Assembly (NCBI RefSeq): GCF_019285735.1
Contig: NZ_CP079107.1
Span: 4,030,001-4,094,000 of the forward strand
Direction of reading: 5' to 3'
From: Paeniglutamicibacter sp. Y32M11
Lineage (GTDB): Bacteria; Actinomycetota; Actinomycetes; Actinomycetales; Micrococcaceae
DNA: 64,000 bases
Shown here: in pieces, positions 43,821 to 52,475 of the stretch
How positions within the stretch are numbered: position 1 is the stretch's first letter
Layout of the letters: each line of letters begins with the position of its first letter
Translations under genes and position numbers: made by a program
Notes under the pieces: generated by a model
What the model saw: only the letters and a program-made list of their open reading frames with translations
Databases searched by the model: none
Told to the model about the DNA's origin: nothing

Positions 43821-44104
43821 CGGAGATTACCGTCGAGGTTCCCTCGGTGTTGGCCTCCACGCTGGGCGGCCAACGTAGCCTTCAAGTCCAACTACCCAGC
43901 AACGGCACTGTGGGCGGGATCCTGGATGCGCTCGGCGAGCAGTACCCACTCTTTGCCCGGCGCGTGCGTGACGAGCGCGGTGAGGTGCGCCGCTTCGTGA
44001 ACGTCTTCATCGGGCAGGACAACATCCGTTCGTTGCAGGGCCTTGATTCGGTGGTTCCGGCTGGTGAGCAGGTGCTGATCATGCAGTCGGTGGCTGGCGG
44101 CTAG
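43817..44104 (+). CDS. MoaD/ThiS family ubiquitin-like protein
   Basis: A 95-residue beta-grasp protein ending in VAGG; the terminal Gly-Gly is the site of adenylation and thiocarboxylation in sulfur carriers. ITVEVPSVLASTLGG, TVGGILDALGEQYP, RFVNVFIGQDNIR and VPAGEQVLIMQSVAGG follow the family pattern. It overlaps the upstream propeller gene by four bases. No E1-like enzyme or molybdopterin gene lies nearby, so it is not placed in a known cofactor pathway by context. Confidence 0.88.
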   Translation: MTEITVEVPSVLASTLGGQRSLQVQLPSNGTVGGILDALGEQYPLFARRVRDERGEVRRFVNVFIGQDNIRSLQGLDSVVPAGEQVLIMQSVAGG

Positions 44105-44188
44105 TCGGTGGTTGGAGGGCGGTGACGCATAAGACACAGATCATCCGGGGTGATCCCAAATCCGATGATTCGGCACTAGTCTGAAACC

Positions 44189-45196
44189 ATGAGCAATCTT
44201 GAGGCGGCCCCCGACGAGGTCGTATGTGGCGCCGATGCGCGGTGTGCTGGAATTGAGCTTTTGTCTCCCCGCAATGTTCCGCTCGGCGGTCCACGCGCCA
44301 TGGACGTGCGCAGGACACTACCGCAGAAGCAGCGAAGCCTCATCGGGGCATGGTGTTTCCTTGACCACTATGGCCCAGATGCCGTGGGTGATAGCGGCGG
44401 AATGGCTGTTCCACGCCATCCACACACGGGGCTGCAGACCGTTTCTTGGCTTTTTACCGGAGAAATTGAGCACCGAGACTCCGCGGGCTTTCATGCCATG
44501 GTTCGCCCCGGTGAGGTGAACCTCATGACCGCTGGCCGCGGGATCAGCCACTCGGAGTTCTCTACTCCCGAGACCACCGTCCTGCACGGCGCTCAGTTAT
44601 GGGTGGCGCTCCCCGATAATGCCCGCCATATGGAGCCAACATTCGCCCATCACCGCCCCGAGCCGCTGACCGGGAGCGGGTGGGCATTGAGCGTATTTTT
44701 GGGCCATCTCACCGTGCGCAATCCCGCCGGACTAGACCAGTTCTCCGCATCGCCCGTCAAGACACATACCGAACTACTCGGTGCCGAACTTCGGTTGGAA
44801 CCCGGTACCAGCATCACCGTGGCGCTAAACGCCCACCACGAGCATGGCCTCTTGGTTGATTCCGGGGACCTGAACCTCGAAGCCGACCACGTTCCCGTGG
44901 ACCATCTGGCCTATCTACCGGTCGGAACCTCGGAGATCACCCTGACGGCCGGGACGGAGCCGGTATTGGCCCTGCTCATTGGAGGGGAACCACTGCACGA
45001 GCAGATCCTGATGTGGTGGAATTTTGTCGGCCGCACCCATGAGGAAGTCGTGGAGTACCGCAGGGCCTGGCAGTCAGAGATCGGTGCCGAAGGAACCATC
45101 AGTGGCACCAAGCGTTTCGGCGATTTTCCCAGCGATCAGCCGGCGGCGCTTCCTGCACCGGCATTGCCCAGCGTGCGGCTGCGTCCCCGCGACTAA
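44189..45196 (+). CDS. Pirin family protein
   Basis: A 335-residue bicupin. The N-terminal cupin contains the pirin metal site: PRHPHTGLQTVSW, GEIEHRDSAGF and GRGISHSEF supply the histidines and glutamate. The C-terminal domain has GLLVDSGDLNLE and LLIGGEPLHEQILMWWNFVG with RTHEEV, typical of pirins, some of which have quercetinase-like activity. The true role is not known. It follows the MoaD-like gene by 84 nt on the same strand. Confidence 0.9.
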   Translation: MSNLEAAPDEVVCGADARCAGIELLSPRNVPLGGPRAMDVRRTLPQKQRSLIGAWCFLDHYGPDAVGDSGGMAVPRHPHTGLQTVSWLFTGEIEHRDSAGFHAMVRPGEVNLMTAGRGISHSEFSTPETTVLHGAQLWVALPDNARHMEPTFAHHRPEPLTGSGWALSVFLGHLTVRNPAGLDQFSASPVKTHTELLGAELRLEPGTSITVALNAHHEHGLLVDSGDLNLEADHVPVDHLAYLPVGTSEITLTAGTEPVLALLIGGEPLHEQILMWWNFVGRTHEEVVEYRRAWQSEIGAEGTISGTKRFGDFPSDQPAALPAPALPSVRLRPRD

Positions 45197-45253
45197 GGCT
45201 CCATCTCCTGCCAAAAAGACTCGATGGACTCAAGGAAAGGGCAAACCAAGAAC

Positions 45254-45637
45254 ATGTCACTGACCGAGGAACTGGCCAAGTTGCGCGAAGCATTGGCCGA
45301 ACGTGCGGGACTGGGCGACCAGTTGGAGTCCAAGCGCGAAATGGAGCATTTTGTTTCCTTCCGCTCACTGCGTGAGGCCACCGAGGCGACCACTCACTTT
45401 GAACAAGCTGGTTGGCAGGTTGACGCCGACATTGAACAAGATCAACATTCCCGGTTTCCGCTTCGGGTGTACCGGATTCAACGCATCGATGTGGAACACG
45501 CAGAGAATGCGCTGCGCTCGGTCCACTCGATCACGCTAAAACACGGTGGCAGTTACGACGGTTTTGGTGCCGTTTTCATTGAAGCCGACGGCACCGAACC
45601 TCGCGGCTTTTTCGGCCGCCTCTTTGGCAACCCCTAA
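45254..45637 (+). CDS. RraB-like ribonuclease E inhibitor domain protein
   Basis: A 127-residue protein with the RraB fold: EHFVSFRSLREATEATTHFE, GWQVDADIEQ, RFPLRVYRIQRIDVEHAEN and GGSYDGFGAVFIEA are the alternating strands and helices. In proteobacteria RraB binds RNase E; in actinobacteria the role is not established. The ATG at 45254 is preferred over one at 45224 by homology, though neither has an ideal ribosome site. Confidence 0.78.
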   Translation: MSLTEELAKLREALAERAGLGDQLESKREMEHFVSFRSLREATEATTHFEQAGWQVDADIEQDQHSRFPLRVYRIQRIDVEHAENALRSVHSITLKHGGSYDGFGAVFIEADGTEPRGFFGRLFGNP

Positions 45638-45670
45638 CCCCTCAACGACCCCTCAACAAGAAGGAACCCG

Positions 45671-46003
45671 ATGACAGAGATTCGTTTTGAGCTCCTCGCC
45701 GAACGCCGCCGCTATGCCCTCATCGACGGCGAGAACGTAATTGGTGCCGCCCATTACCGGGATTTGGAGACAGACACGGGCATCGAACGGGTTTTCTTCC
45801 ACACCGTCGTCGACGAGGCTTACGCAGGGCAGGGTTTGGCTGGCAAGCTCGCTGCCCAGGCGCTGGCCGATACCGTCGCCCGGGGATACAAGATCGTGCC
45901 CGTCTGCCCGTACATCAAGGTGTATGTGCGAAAGCACCACGAATTTGATGCCGAGCTCATCACGCCGACCCCGGAGCACCTCGCGATCCTACCGAAGGGC
46001 TAA
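45671..46003 (+). CDS. Small GNAT N-acetyltransferase (YjdJ/GATase type)
   Basis: A 110-residue compact acetyltransferase. RYALIDGENVIGAAHYRD is the N-terminal sheet; VFFHTVVDEAYAGQGLAGKLAAQALA contains the Gly-rich acetyl-CoA loop; KIVPVCPYIKVYVRKHHEF is the hallmark of this short subfamily. AAGAAGGAA precedes the ATG. The substrate is unknown. Confidence 0.88.
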   Translation: MTEIRFELLAERRRYALIDGENVIGAAHYRDLETDTGIERVFFHTVVDEAYAGQGLAGKLAAQALADTVARGYKIVPVCPYIKVYVRKHHEFDAELITPTPEHLAILPKG

Positions 46004-46013
46004 GCGCCACGGC

Positions 46014-46205
46014 TCAGTCGGCCAGTTCCAGACCGATCTCCGCCAAGGCGGATCGCAAGATGGTGATGCCCCGAGGTCCAAATCCGTGCAGCGCCAGTAA
46101 AGCCCGTTGCCCGTGCGCTGCTGCCTGTTCAAGACTCGTGATCCCGGCTGCATGCAAGGCACGGGTGGCGGGTGCGGAAAGCTTCGGCAAGGCGTGTGTG
46201 CTCAT
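46014..46205 (-). CDS. Small helix-hairpin-helix protein
   Basis: A 63-residue protein whose body (LSAPATRALHAAGITSLEQ, GFGPRGITILRSALAEIGL) matches the helix-hairpin-helix of RNA polymerase alpha C-terminal domains and similar DNA-binding minidomains. It is convergent with the GNAT gene. A nucleic-acid-binding role is likely; no partner is evident. Confidence 0.65.
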   Translation of the reverse strand: MSTHALPKLSAPATRALHAAGITSLEQAAAHGQRALLALHGFGPRGITILRSALAEIGLELAD

Positions 46206-46350
46206 GATCCCAGCCTAGCGTCGCCTTCCTGCTCCCCCGCTGGTTGGATCATCACGACCTACTCCCGGGGATTGCCGGTAACAGCAGACCGGGCGGTTGG
46301 CTTTCCTCGTGGGAAAGGCCAACCGCCGGGTCTTGGGTGATTTTCGGGTG

Positions 46351-47724
46351 CTAGCCGTGCCCGTCTTGGGCCATGTTGCTGAAGCGCGAGTAGTGGCCCT
46401 GGAAGGCGACGGTGATGGTCTTGGTGGGTCCGTTACGGTGTTTGGCCACGATCACGTCAGCTTCGCCGGCACGAGCCGATTCCTTGTCGTAAATGTCTTC
46501 ACGGTGCAGAAGGATGACCATGTCGGCATCCTGCTCGATCGAGCCGGATTCACGAAGATCCGAAATCATCGGCTTCTTGTCCGTACGCTGCTCCGAACCA
46601 CGGTTCAGCTGAGACAACGCGATAACCGGAACGTCCAGCTCCTTGGCCAGAAGCTTCAGGGCACGGGAGAACTCCGAAACTTCCTGCTGACGTGATTCGA
46701 CTTTTTTGCCGGAGCTCATCAGCTGCAGGTAGTCGAGTACCACGAGCTTGAGGTCATGCTTCTGCTTGAGTCGACGGCACTTGGCGCGAATCTCCATGAG
46801 CGACATGTTCGGCGAATCATCAATGAACAGGGGCGCGTCGTTAAGTCGGCCCATCGTGGTGGCGATCTTCGACCACTGTTCGTCCTGGATGGTGCCCTTA
46901 CGCAAATCTTGCAGCGCAATGCTGGCCTCTGCCGAGAGCAGACGCATGGCAATTTCGTTCCGGCCCATTTCTAGGGAGAAGAAAACGGCAGTCATGTTGT
47001 TCTTAATGGACGCTGAGCGAGCGAAATCCAATGCGAACGTTGATTTACCAACGGCCGGACGGGCGGCGATGACGATCATCTGGCCACCGTGCAGGCCCTG
47101 GGTCAGTTCGTCGAGTTCGAAGAATCCGGTGGGAACACCGATCACGCCTTCGCCGCGGCTGCCGGCGGATTCAATTTCGTCGACGGTGCCCTCGATGATG
47201 TCGCGCAAGGGCACGTAGTCTTCGGCCGTGCGGCGTTCGGCGACCTTGTAGACCTCGGCCTGAGCCTCGTTAACGATGGCGTCGACCTCGCCGTCCTGCG
47301 AGTAGCCGAGCTGAACGATCTTGGTACCCGCATCAACCAGTCGGCGAAGCACCGCGCGTTCCCGAACGATCTCGGCGTAGAAGCCGGCGTTGGCGGCGGT
47401 AGGCACCGACTGAATGAGCGTGTGCAGGTAGGCCGGGCCACCGATGCGGGTGATTTCACCGCGCTTAGTCAACAGGTCCGAGACGGTGACGGCATCGGCC
47501 GGCTCACCACGTCCGTAGAGGTCGATGATGGCTTCGTAGATTGCCTCGTGTGCCGGACGGTAGAAGTCCAGTCCTCGCAGTACTTCAACGCAGTCGGCGA
47601 TGGCGTCCTTGGAGAGCATCATGCCACCGAGGACACTCTGTTCTGCGACAAGGTCCTGCGGTGGAGTACGTCCATACTCCGATTCGCGAGAATCGGAGGT
47701 GGCATTTGAGCTGGCTAGCGACAC
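46351..47724 (-). CDS. dnaB: Replicative DNA helicase DnaB
   Basis: A 457-residue hexameric helicase. The N-terminal DnaB domain begins QDLVAEQSVLGGMMLSKDAI; the RecA-like motor has the Walker A ARPAVGKSTFALDFAR, MTAVFFSLEMG, the Walker B LVVLDYLQLM and ALSQLNRGSEQR. It carries no intein, unlike some actinobacterial DnaB proteins. It starts at a GTG (47724) behind AAGGGAAA. Upstream lies a region dense in DnaA boxes. The ribosomal protein block is 3 kb upstream on the same strand. Confidence 0.97.
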   Translation of the reverse strand: MSLASSNATSDSRESEYGRTPPQDLVAEQSVLGGMMLSKDAIADCVEVLRGLDFYRPAHEAIYEAIIDLYGRGEPADAVTVSDLLTKRGEITRIGGPAYLHTLIQSVPTAANAGFYAEIVRERAVLRRLVDAGTKIVQLGYSQDGEVDAIVNEAQAEVYKVAERRTAEDYVPLRDIIEGTVDEIESAGSRGEGVIGVPTGFFELDELTQGLHGGQMIVIAARPAVGKSTFALDFARSASIKNNMTAVFFSLEMGRNEIAMRLLSAEASIALQDLRKGTIQDEQWSKIATTMGRLNDAPLFIDDSPNMSLMEIRAKCRRLKQKHDLKLVVLDYLQLMSSGKKVESRQQEVSEFSRALKLLAKELDVPVIALSQLNRGSEQRTDKKPMISDLRESGSIEQDADMVILLHREDIYDKESARAGEADVIVAKHRNGPTKTITVAFQGHYSRFSNMAQDGHG

Positions 47725-48241
47725 GGGCTTTTCCCTTCAAGCATTGCGGGTTCCCAAGGTTTCCGCTTCATGACCTACCCCCAGTGTCTCAAGGAGAACC
47801 GACGATTCGTTAGGTGCAATATCACACGTGCGTAATGGCACCACGAACCTGTGGAAATAGGTGGGGAACAGTGCCACCCTAGACCCCATTTCGGCAAAAC
47901 CCAAGGCGGTTATCCACAGGTCATGTGGATAACCTGTGTACCTCGTGGCGTGTTGTGTGCACAGTCTGGGGAGAACTTTGTGGATTAGCAGCATTGTTGA
48001 TCTTTAAACCCGCCTTGACTAGGCGTTATATGTCTCCACAGCTGTGGATAGAAACTTATTATCCACATCCTCCGTCGGCGTAAATTCAAGTTATACACAC
48101 AAAAACCCCTAGATTCCGGGGCTAAACAGACCCTCTTTCCACAGTTACCCACAAGCTATCCACAGACACGCCGGTCAAAAGCAAAAAACTGGGGATAGTG
48201 GACATTGATGGGCGTCACGTTGCACTGCCATACTGGGCCAC
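47725..48241. other. DnaA-box-rich intergenic region upstream of dnaB
   Basis: 517 bases between divergent dnaB and the DUF1801 gene. Three perfect TTATCCACA boxes lie at 47910-47918, 47924-47932 (opposite strand) and 48059-48067. One-mismatch boxes are at 47979-47987, 48043-48051, 48145-48153 and 48156-48164, with a weaker TTTCCACA at 48136-48143. The first two form an inverted pair with a 5-nt spacer. AT-richer pieces lie around 47990-48010 and 48085-48110. The arrangement resembles an origin or a DnaA-titration locus, but dnaA and dnaN are not in the window. Confidence 0.75.
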
Positions 48242-48706
48242 ATGAGCGAGAACAAGACCAAGCCCACGGCCATCGACCCTCACAAATTCATCGCCGCCGT
48301 ACCCCACCCAACCCGGCGGGCCGACGCCGAGGTTCTCGCGGACATGATGGGAGCGGTCAGTGGACAGCCGCCGAAAATGTGGGGTCCAACAATTGTTGGT
48401 TTCGGAATCTACCACTACGTCTATGAATCAGGACGCGAAGGGGACGCCGGCGCCATCGGCTTTTCGCCACGTTCGGCCAATCTTGCACTGTATGGGCTGA
48501 CCATCGCCCCCACGGCCCCAGCGCTTCTGGCGCAACTAGGCAAACACAAGCTCGGGGCATCGTGCCTCTATATCAACAAGCTCGCGGACGTCGATCTTCA
48601 GATCCTGCGGCAGTTGGCCGCCGATGGCTACCGCTACATGATGGATGTGGTGCATTGCCCCTCAGAGGCCAAGATCCTGACCAAAGAAAAGACTCCCGGC
48701 ATATGA
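48242..48706 (+). CDS. DUF1801 domain protein
   Basis: A 154-residue DUF1801 protein. The sequence AVPHPTRRADAEVLADMMGA, then MWGPTIVGFGIYHYVYESGR and IGFSPRSANLALYG are the family core. No signal or membrane segment is present. The function of the family is not established. Its start lies 78 nt beyond the last DnaA-like box, and its end meets a hairpin shared with the convergent flavin reductase gene. Confidence 0.85.
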   Translation: MSENKTKPTAIDPHKFIAAVPHPTRRADAEVLADMMGAVSGQPPKMWGPTIVGFGIYHYVYESGREGDAGAIGFSPRSANLALYGLTIAPTAPALLAQLGKHKLGASCLYINKLADVDLQILRQLAADGYRYMMDVVHCPSEAKILTKEKTPGI

Positions 48707-48743
48707 CGCCGAATCCAAGATTCGACATCACATGCCGGGAGTC
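48691..48743. terminator. Hairpin between convergent DUF1801 and flavin reductase genes
   Basis: GACTCCCGGCAT pairs with ATGCCGGGAGTC, with an inner stem CGAATC-CAA-GATTCG. It overlaps the last codons of the DUF1801 gene. Confidence 0.7.
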
Positions 48744-48761
48744 CGTCGAACGCTAGACGCC

Positions 48762-49271
48762 CTAGGAGACCAGCTGCTCGGCTTCCAGTCGGCGGAAAGC
48801 CGAGCCGTGGAACACCAGCGGCGAATGGGCGTTATCGTGCGTCTCGTGGCCGTGCACGCGCATGATCACCACCTGGTGATCCCCGGCTTCGATCTCCTGC
48901 TCGATCGAGCAGTCAAGCCACAACGTGGCGTCATGCAAGAACAGCGCGCCCTCGTCGGTCGAATCGAGGCGAAGACCGGCAAAGCGGTCCCCCGCCTTGG
49001 AAGCAATCTGACGGCAGACGCCCTCATTCTTTTCGCTGAGGACCGAAACACCGATACGGCCGCTGCTGCGCACCAGCGGCCAGGTGCGCGAGGTGTTCTG
49101 GACGGCAAACATCACCAGCGGTGGATCCATGGAGACACCAACGGTGAAGGAGGAGGCGATAATTCCTTGGGGCGCTCCATCAACGATCGCGCAGAGCGCT
49201 GCAATGCCCGATGGGTGCTGGGCAAAAACATTGCGCAGGGTATTGGGCGTGAGGTCAGAGGTAAGAGTCAT
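48762..49271 (-). CDS. Flavin reductase family protein
   Basis: A 169-residue FMN-binding split-barrel protein of the flavin reductase type that supplies reduced flavin to two-component monooxygenases. FAQHPSGIAALCAIVDGAPQ, ASSFTVGVSMDPPLVMF, RIGVSVLSEKN and the GDHQVVIMRVHGHE motif are readable. The ATG at 49271 follows AAGGA. HsaB, the partner of HsaA, belongs to this family and is missing from the steroid cluster 31 kb away, so this gene is a candidate, not a proof. No other monooxygenase is nearby. Confidence 0.85.
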   Translation of the reverse strand: MTLTSDLTPNTLRNVFAQHPSGIAALCAIVDGAPQGIIASSFTVGVSMDPPLVMFAVQNTSRTWPLVRSSGRIGVSVLSEKNEGVCRQIASKAGDRFAGLRLDSTDEGALFLHDATLWLDCSIEQEIEAGDHQVVIMRVHGHETHDNAHSPLVFHGSAFRRLEAEQLVS

Positions 49272-49687
49272 GATGCTCAATCCTTCGGCTTCTGCCACCG
49301 TCGCAGGTGCGTGAGATTCACGCGATAACCTGCGAGGTGAGCGGTGTTTGCCGCCCGGGGTCCCGTTCGGCCGAATCATCACCTGGAGCACCCCACCACC
49401 GTGAGAGGGTTGCCGGTCAACGGGCCAGGGCCTGACGTTGACACTCTTGATTCATCACTAACGTTAGAAGCAATAATTACGTCTCGTCAAAGTTTATTTC
49501 GACATGAGAAGTCACGAAGCATCAAAATCGAAGAATCTGCGACCAACTCGTGACAAGTGAACACTTCCGTTGTAGAAGTGTCTAAGCTACTGAACACTCA
49601 CGGATGAGAGCTCAAGCACACGTAACATCCCTGGTTACTTCCGCCATCTCGAATTGCCTTCCACTTAGCCACAGATCGAGCTACCGA
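49272..49687. other. Intergenic stretch without a gene
   Basis: These 416 bases separate the flavin reductase and RibD-like genes, both on the minus strand. They are AT-richer than the surroundings around 49450-49530. No protein, RNA gene or clear repeat is recognised; the part next to 49280-49330 presumably carries the flavin reductase promoter. Confidence 0.4.
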
Positions 49688-50314
49688 TCATGCAACGTCG
49701 GCAACACCGGTATACGTCGAAAATGCTGCGTCACCCGAATTTTCATAGGTGAGGATCGCCAGACCGCCCGGAGTGGTTGTGGCACTGACCAGTTGTAACC
49801 CGGCAGGGGCACCGCCATCAACAAAGAGGTGCCTGCCCTGACCCACGACCACGGGCGCGACCACCAGACGGAGTTCGTCAATGAGTCCCGCTGCCAACAA
49901 ACTGCCGGCCAATCGTGCACTTCCGTGAATCTGCAGTTCCTTGCCCGGGGTGGCCTTGAGTTCGGCAACACGTGCGGGGACGTCGCCGGAAAGAACAGTG
50001 GTGGGATCCCAGCTCCCTTCGCTGAGGGTCTGCGTGGCAACATACTTCGGCAAGGAGTTCATCAGGCCGGTAAACGGGTCATCTTCGGCAGTAATCTCTG
50101 GCCAGTCTCGGGCAAAAGCCTCATAGGTCCGCCGACCCAACAGCAATCCATCGGCCAAGCGGAGCCATTGCGCGGCTTGATCAATGAAGGCCTCGTCCAT
50201 ATGCGGAACGAACCAGCCTCCGCGGGTGAATCCACCGCTGCGGTCTTCCTCCGGAGAACCAGGACCTTGGCAGACCCCATCAAGACTTACAAACTCGGTG
50301 AGTGTCAGTTTCAT
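49688..50314 (-). CDS. Dihydrofolate reductase family (RibD C-terminal) protein
   Basis: A 208-residue protein with the RibD C-terminal/DHFR-like fold. MKLTLTEFVSLDGVCQGPG opens it; ADGLLLGRRTYEAFA, NSLPKYVATQTL, LQIHGSARLAGSLLAAGLID and LRLVVAPVVVGQGRHLF are the typical blocks. The ATG at 50314 follows GGAG. Such proteins are NADPH-dependent reductases of unknown substrate and are common in actinobacteria. Confidence 0.87.
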   Translation of the reverse strand: MKLTLTEFVSLDGVCQGPGSPEEDRSGGFTRGGWFVPHMDEAFIDQAAQWLRLADGLLLGRRTYEAFARDWPEITAEDDPFTGLMNSLPKYVATQTLSEGSWDPTTVLSGDVPARVAELKATPGKELQIHGSARLAGSLLAAGLIDELRLVVAPVVVGQGRHLFVDGGAPAGLQLVSATTTPGGLAILTYENSGDAAFSTYTGVADVA

Positions 50315-50519
50315 GTGCGCTCCGCCTGTCCATGGGTGGGCATTACTGGGGAAGGCCCTTGTCATGGAAACATTACGTACCCCTGGCCCCGAGCGCTAGA
50401 TCCGGCGTCGAATCCATGAGCCTTCGGAAGACCGGCGATCGGTTGGCCAACGGCCGGATGAGCGACATCCAGCGACGACCGGTTCTGCGAGCTTCAAGGC
50501 CCTGACCGGTAGTCGCGTT

Positions 50520-50563
50520 AACCTACTGTGGACCCCACCAAAGGGTGGGGTCCACAGTAGGTT
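50520..50563. terminator. Terminator of the ribosomal protein operon
   Basis: Perfect 20-base arms (50520-50539 and 50544-50563) around AAAG. It lies 33 nt past the rplI stop on the minus strand. Confidence 0.85.
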
Positions 50564-50595
50564 GTCGTCAATGACGACGGTAGTTGCTAAAGAAA

Positions 50596-51051
50596 TTACT
50601 TCTTTACAGCAACAACTACGAGAGAGATCTTTGCCGAAACATCAGCGTGCAGACGCACGGTAGCCGAGTAGTTACCCGTCGACTTGATGTGGTCGTCAAT
50701 TTCGATGTTGCGCTTGTCGATCGAGCCAGCGCCAGCAGCTGAAACAGCCTTGGCGATGTCGTCGGTCTTCACGGTGCCGAAGAGGCGACCGGTAGCGCCA
50801 GCCTTGACGGTCAACTTGACCGGCTTGGCGGAAATCGAAGCAGCAAGTGCCTGTGCCTCTTCCAAGGATGCAACAGCGCGAGCAGCACGGGCGGCCTTGA
50901 TCGACTCAACCTGCTTCTCACCGCCCTTGGTCCAGGTGATAGCGAATGAACGCGGGAGAAGGTAGTTACGTGCGTAACCATCCTTCACCTCAACGATGTC
51001 GCCTGCGGCACCGAGGCCGGTAACTTCGTGGGTCAGAATGAGCTTTGCCAT
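50596..51051 (-). CDS. rplI: 50S ribosomal protein L9
   Basis: A 151-residue L9. The N-terminal domain [33 protein letters not shown] is diagnostic, linked by the long helix ([18 protein letters not shown]) to the C-terminal domain with [16 protein letters not shown]. It is the last gene of the rpsF-ssb-rpsR-rplI operon, 15 nt after rpsR. Confidence 0.98.
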   Translation of the reverse strand: MAKLILTHEVTGLGAAGDIVEVKDGYARNYLLPRSFAITWTKGGEKQVESIKAARAARAVASLEEAQALAASISAKPVKLTVKAGATGRLFGTVKTDDIAKAVSAAGAGSIDKRNIEIDDHIKSTGNYSATVRLHADVSAKISLVVVAVKK

Positions 51052-51066
51052 GTTGGTATACCTTCC

Positions 51067-51306
51067 TTAGCCGCGGCCAGCGCCGGAGTAAGGCAGCAAT
51101 GCCACTTCGCGCGCGTTCTTGATGGCCTGTGCGATCTTGCGCTGTTCCTGTACGGAAACGCCGGTAACGCGACGGGCACGGATCTTTCCGCGATCCGAAA
51201 TGAACTTGCGCAGCAATGCTACGTCCTTGTAGTCGATGACAGTGATGTCAGCGGCCTTCAAGGGATTGGACTTTGGTTTGGGCTTACGGAGTTCAGCCTT
51301 AGCCAT
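51067..51306 (-). CDS. rpsR: 30S ribosomal protein S18
   Basis: A 79-residue S18: [40 protein letters not shown] and [14 protein letters not shown] are the conserved core. No zinc-binding cysteine cluster is present, so it is the zinc-independent form. S18 forms the pair with S6 that binds 16S rRNA and, in many bacteria, the rpsF leader. Confidence 0.98.
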   Translation of the reverse strand: MAKAELRKPKPKSNPLKAADITVIDYKDVALLRKFISDRGKIRARRVTGVSVQEQRKIAQAIKNAREVALLPYSGAGRG

Positions 51307-51369
51307 CGTGGAGCTCCTTAATTCAGGTGGAGCCCGCAGAAGATTCTGCGGGATGGTGAATAAATGTGT

Positions 51370-51951
51370 TTAGAAGGGCGGTTCGTCGGAACCCGGGTTG
51401 CCCCATCCGCCGTTGTTTCCTCCGGCAGGAGCGCCCCATGGATCGGCTGCAGGTGCATTCCAGCCGCCACCGTTGTTTCCGCCAGCGTTGCCGCCACCGA
51501 AACCACCGTTGCCACCTTGATTGCCGCCGGCAGGAGCGCCGGAGTTCTGCTGGCCGCCAAAGCCACCACCGTTGCCACCGCCGGAGCGCTGGGTACGGGT
51601 GACCTTTGCCGAGGCGTAACGCAACGATGGGCCGATTTCATCGACCTCTAGCTCGGTGACGTTACGCTTTTCGCCTTCTTTGGTTTCGTAAGAACGCGAC
51701 TTAAGGCGACCCTGGGCGACGACTCGCATGCCCTTGGTCAACGTCTCAGCGACGTTTTCTGCAGCCTCTCGCCACACCGAAGCCCGGAGGAACAGCGTGT
51801 CGCCGTCCTTCCATTCATTGGTCTGACGATCGAAGGTTCGCGGGGTCGAAGCAATGGTGAAGTTCGCCACTGCCGATCCTGACGGGGTGAAACGCAGTTC
51901 CGGGTCAGCGGTCAAATTACCAATAACCGTAATGACTGTCTCGCCTGCCAT
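51370..51951 (-). CDS. ssb: Single-stranded DNA-binding protein
   Basis: A 193-residue SSB. The OB fold ([57 protein letters not shown]) spans about residues 1-115. A glycine-asparagine-rich linker follows, and the C-terminal SDEPPF is the acidic tip that recruits replication and repair proteins. It lies between rpsF and rpsR in the usual order. Confidence 0.97.
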   Translation of the reverse strand: MAGETVITVIGNLTADPELRFTPSGSAVANFTIASTPRTFDRQTNEWKDGDTLFLRASVWREAAENVAETLTKGMRVVAQGRLKSRSYETKEGEKRNVTELEVDEIGPSLRYASAKVTRTQRSGGGNGGGFGGQQNSGAPAGGNQGGNGGFGGGNAGGNNGGGWNAPAADPWGAPAGGNNGGWGNPGSDEPPF

Positions 51952-51995
51952 TGGAGCCTCCTAAAGTGTTGTTCTACGAAGATCGAAAAGCAGAA

Positions 51996-52301
51996 TTACT
52001 CTGCTACGACCTTTGCCTCTTCCGGGCGGGTGATCTTGGTGCGCATGATGGTCTCATTGAGGCTCAGCTGGCGATCAAGCTCTGCGGAAGTAGCGGGGGT
52101 AGCGGTGAAGTTAACTACCGCGTAAATGGCCTCATTCTTCTTCTGAATGTCGTAGGCCAGGCGGCGACGGCCCCAGATGTCAACCTTTTCGATGGTTCCA
52201 CCATCGTTGAGGACAACGTCCAGGAACTTACCGAGGGTCGGTTCAACGGTTCGCTCGTCGACCTCGGGGTCGATCAGCACCATCAATTCATAAGCACGCA
52301 T
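51996..52301 (-). CDS. rpsF: 30S ribosomal protein S6
   Basis: A 101-residue S6: [40 protein letters not shown] and [20 protein letters not shown] are typical. The ATG at 52301 follows AAAGGAGGTG. It heads the operon; its leader can fold to cover this ribosome binding site (see 52310-52354). Confidence 0.98.
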   Translation of the reverse strand: MRAYELMVLIDPEVDERTVEPTLGKFLDVVLNDGGTIEKVDIWGRRRLAYDIQKKNEAIYAVVNFTATPATSAELDRQLSLNETIMRTKITRPEEAKVVAE

Positions 52302-52309
52302 GTGAACCC

Positions 52310-52354
52310 ACCTCCTTTGGGCTAAACGGTCACGGCATTTCCGCAACAGGAGGT
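52310..52354 (-). promoter_or_regulatory. rpsF leader hairpin, S6:S18-type autoregulation candidate
   Basis: In the transcript, ACCTCCT (52354-52348) is complementary to the AGGAGGT Shine-Dalgarno of rpsF (52316-52310). Between them lies a small stem CGG-AAATG-CCG (52343-52333). A CCG-containing hairpin next to the ribosome site is the known layout of the S6:S18 RNA motif. The full consensus could not be checked. Confidence 0.5.
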
Positions 52355-52475
52355 TCTTTGCATTTGCTGTCGCCGCAACCCGATTGCTGGGCGCGGCAGA
52401 AACAGCCTCAACTATTCTAGCTGAAAAACGCGCTTTGCCCCGACAAGTTCTGGTGCGCTGCATCACGCATCGGCT

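Noticed and set aside
47725-48241. Annotating the DnaA-box region as oriC
   Set aside because: dnaA, dnaN and rpmH are not in the window and no skew could be computed, so it is reported only as a box-rich region.
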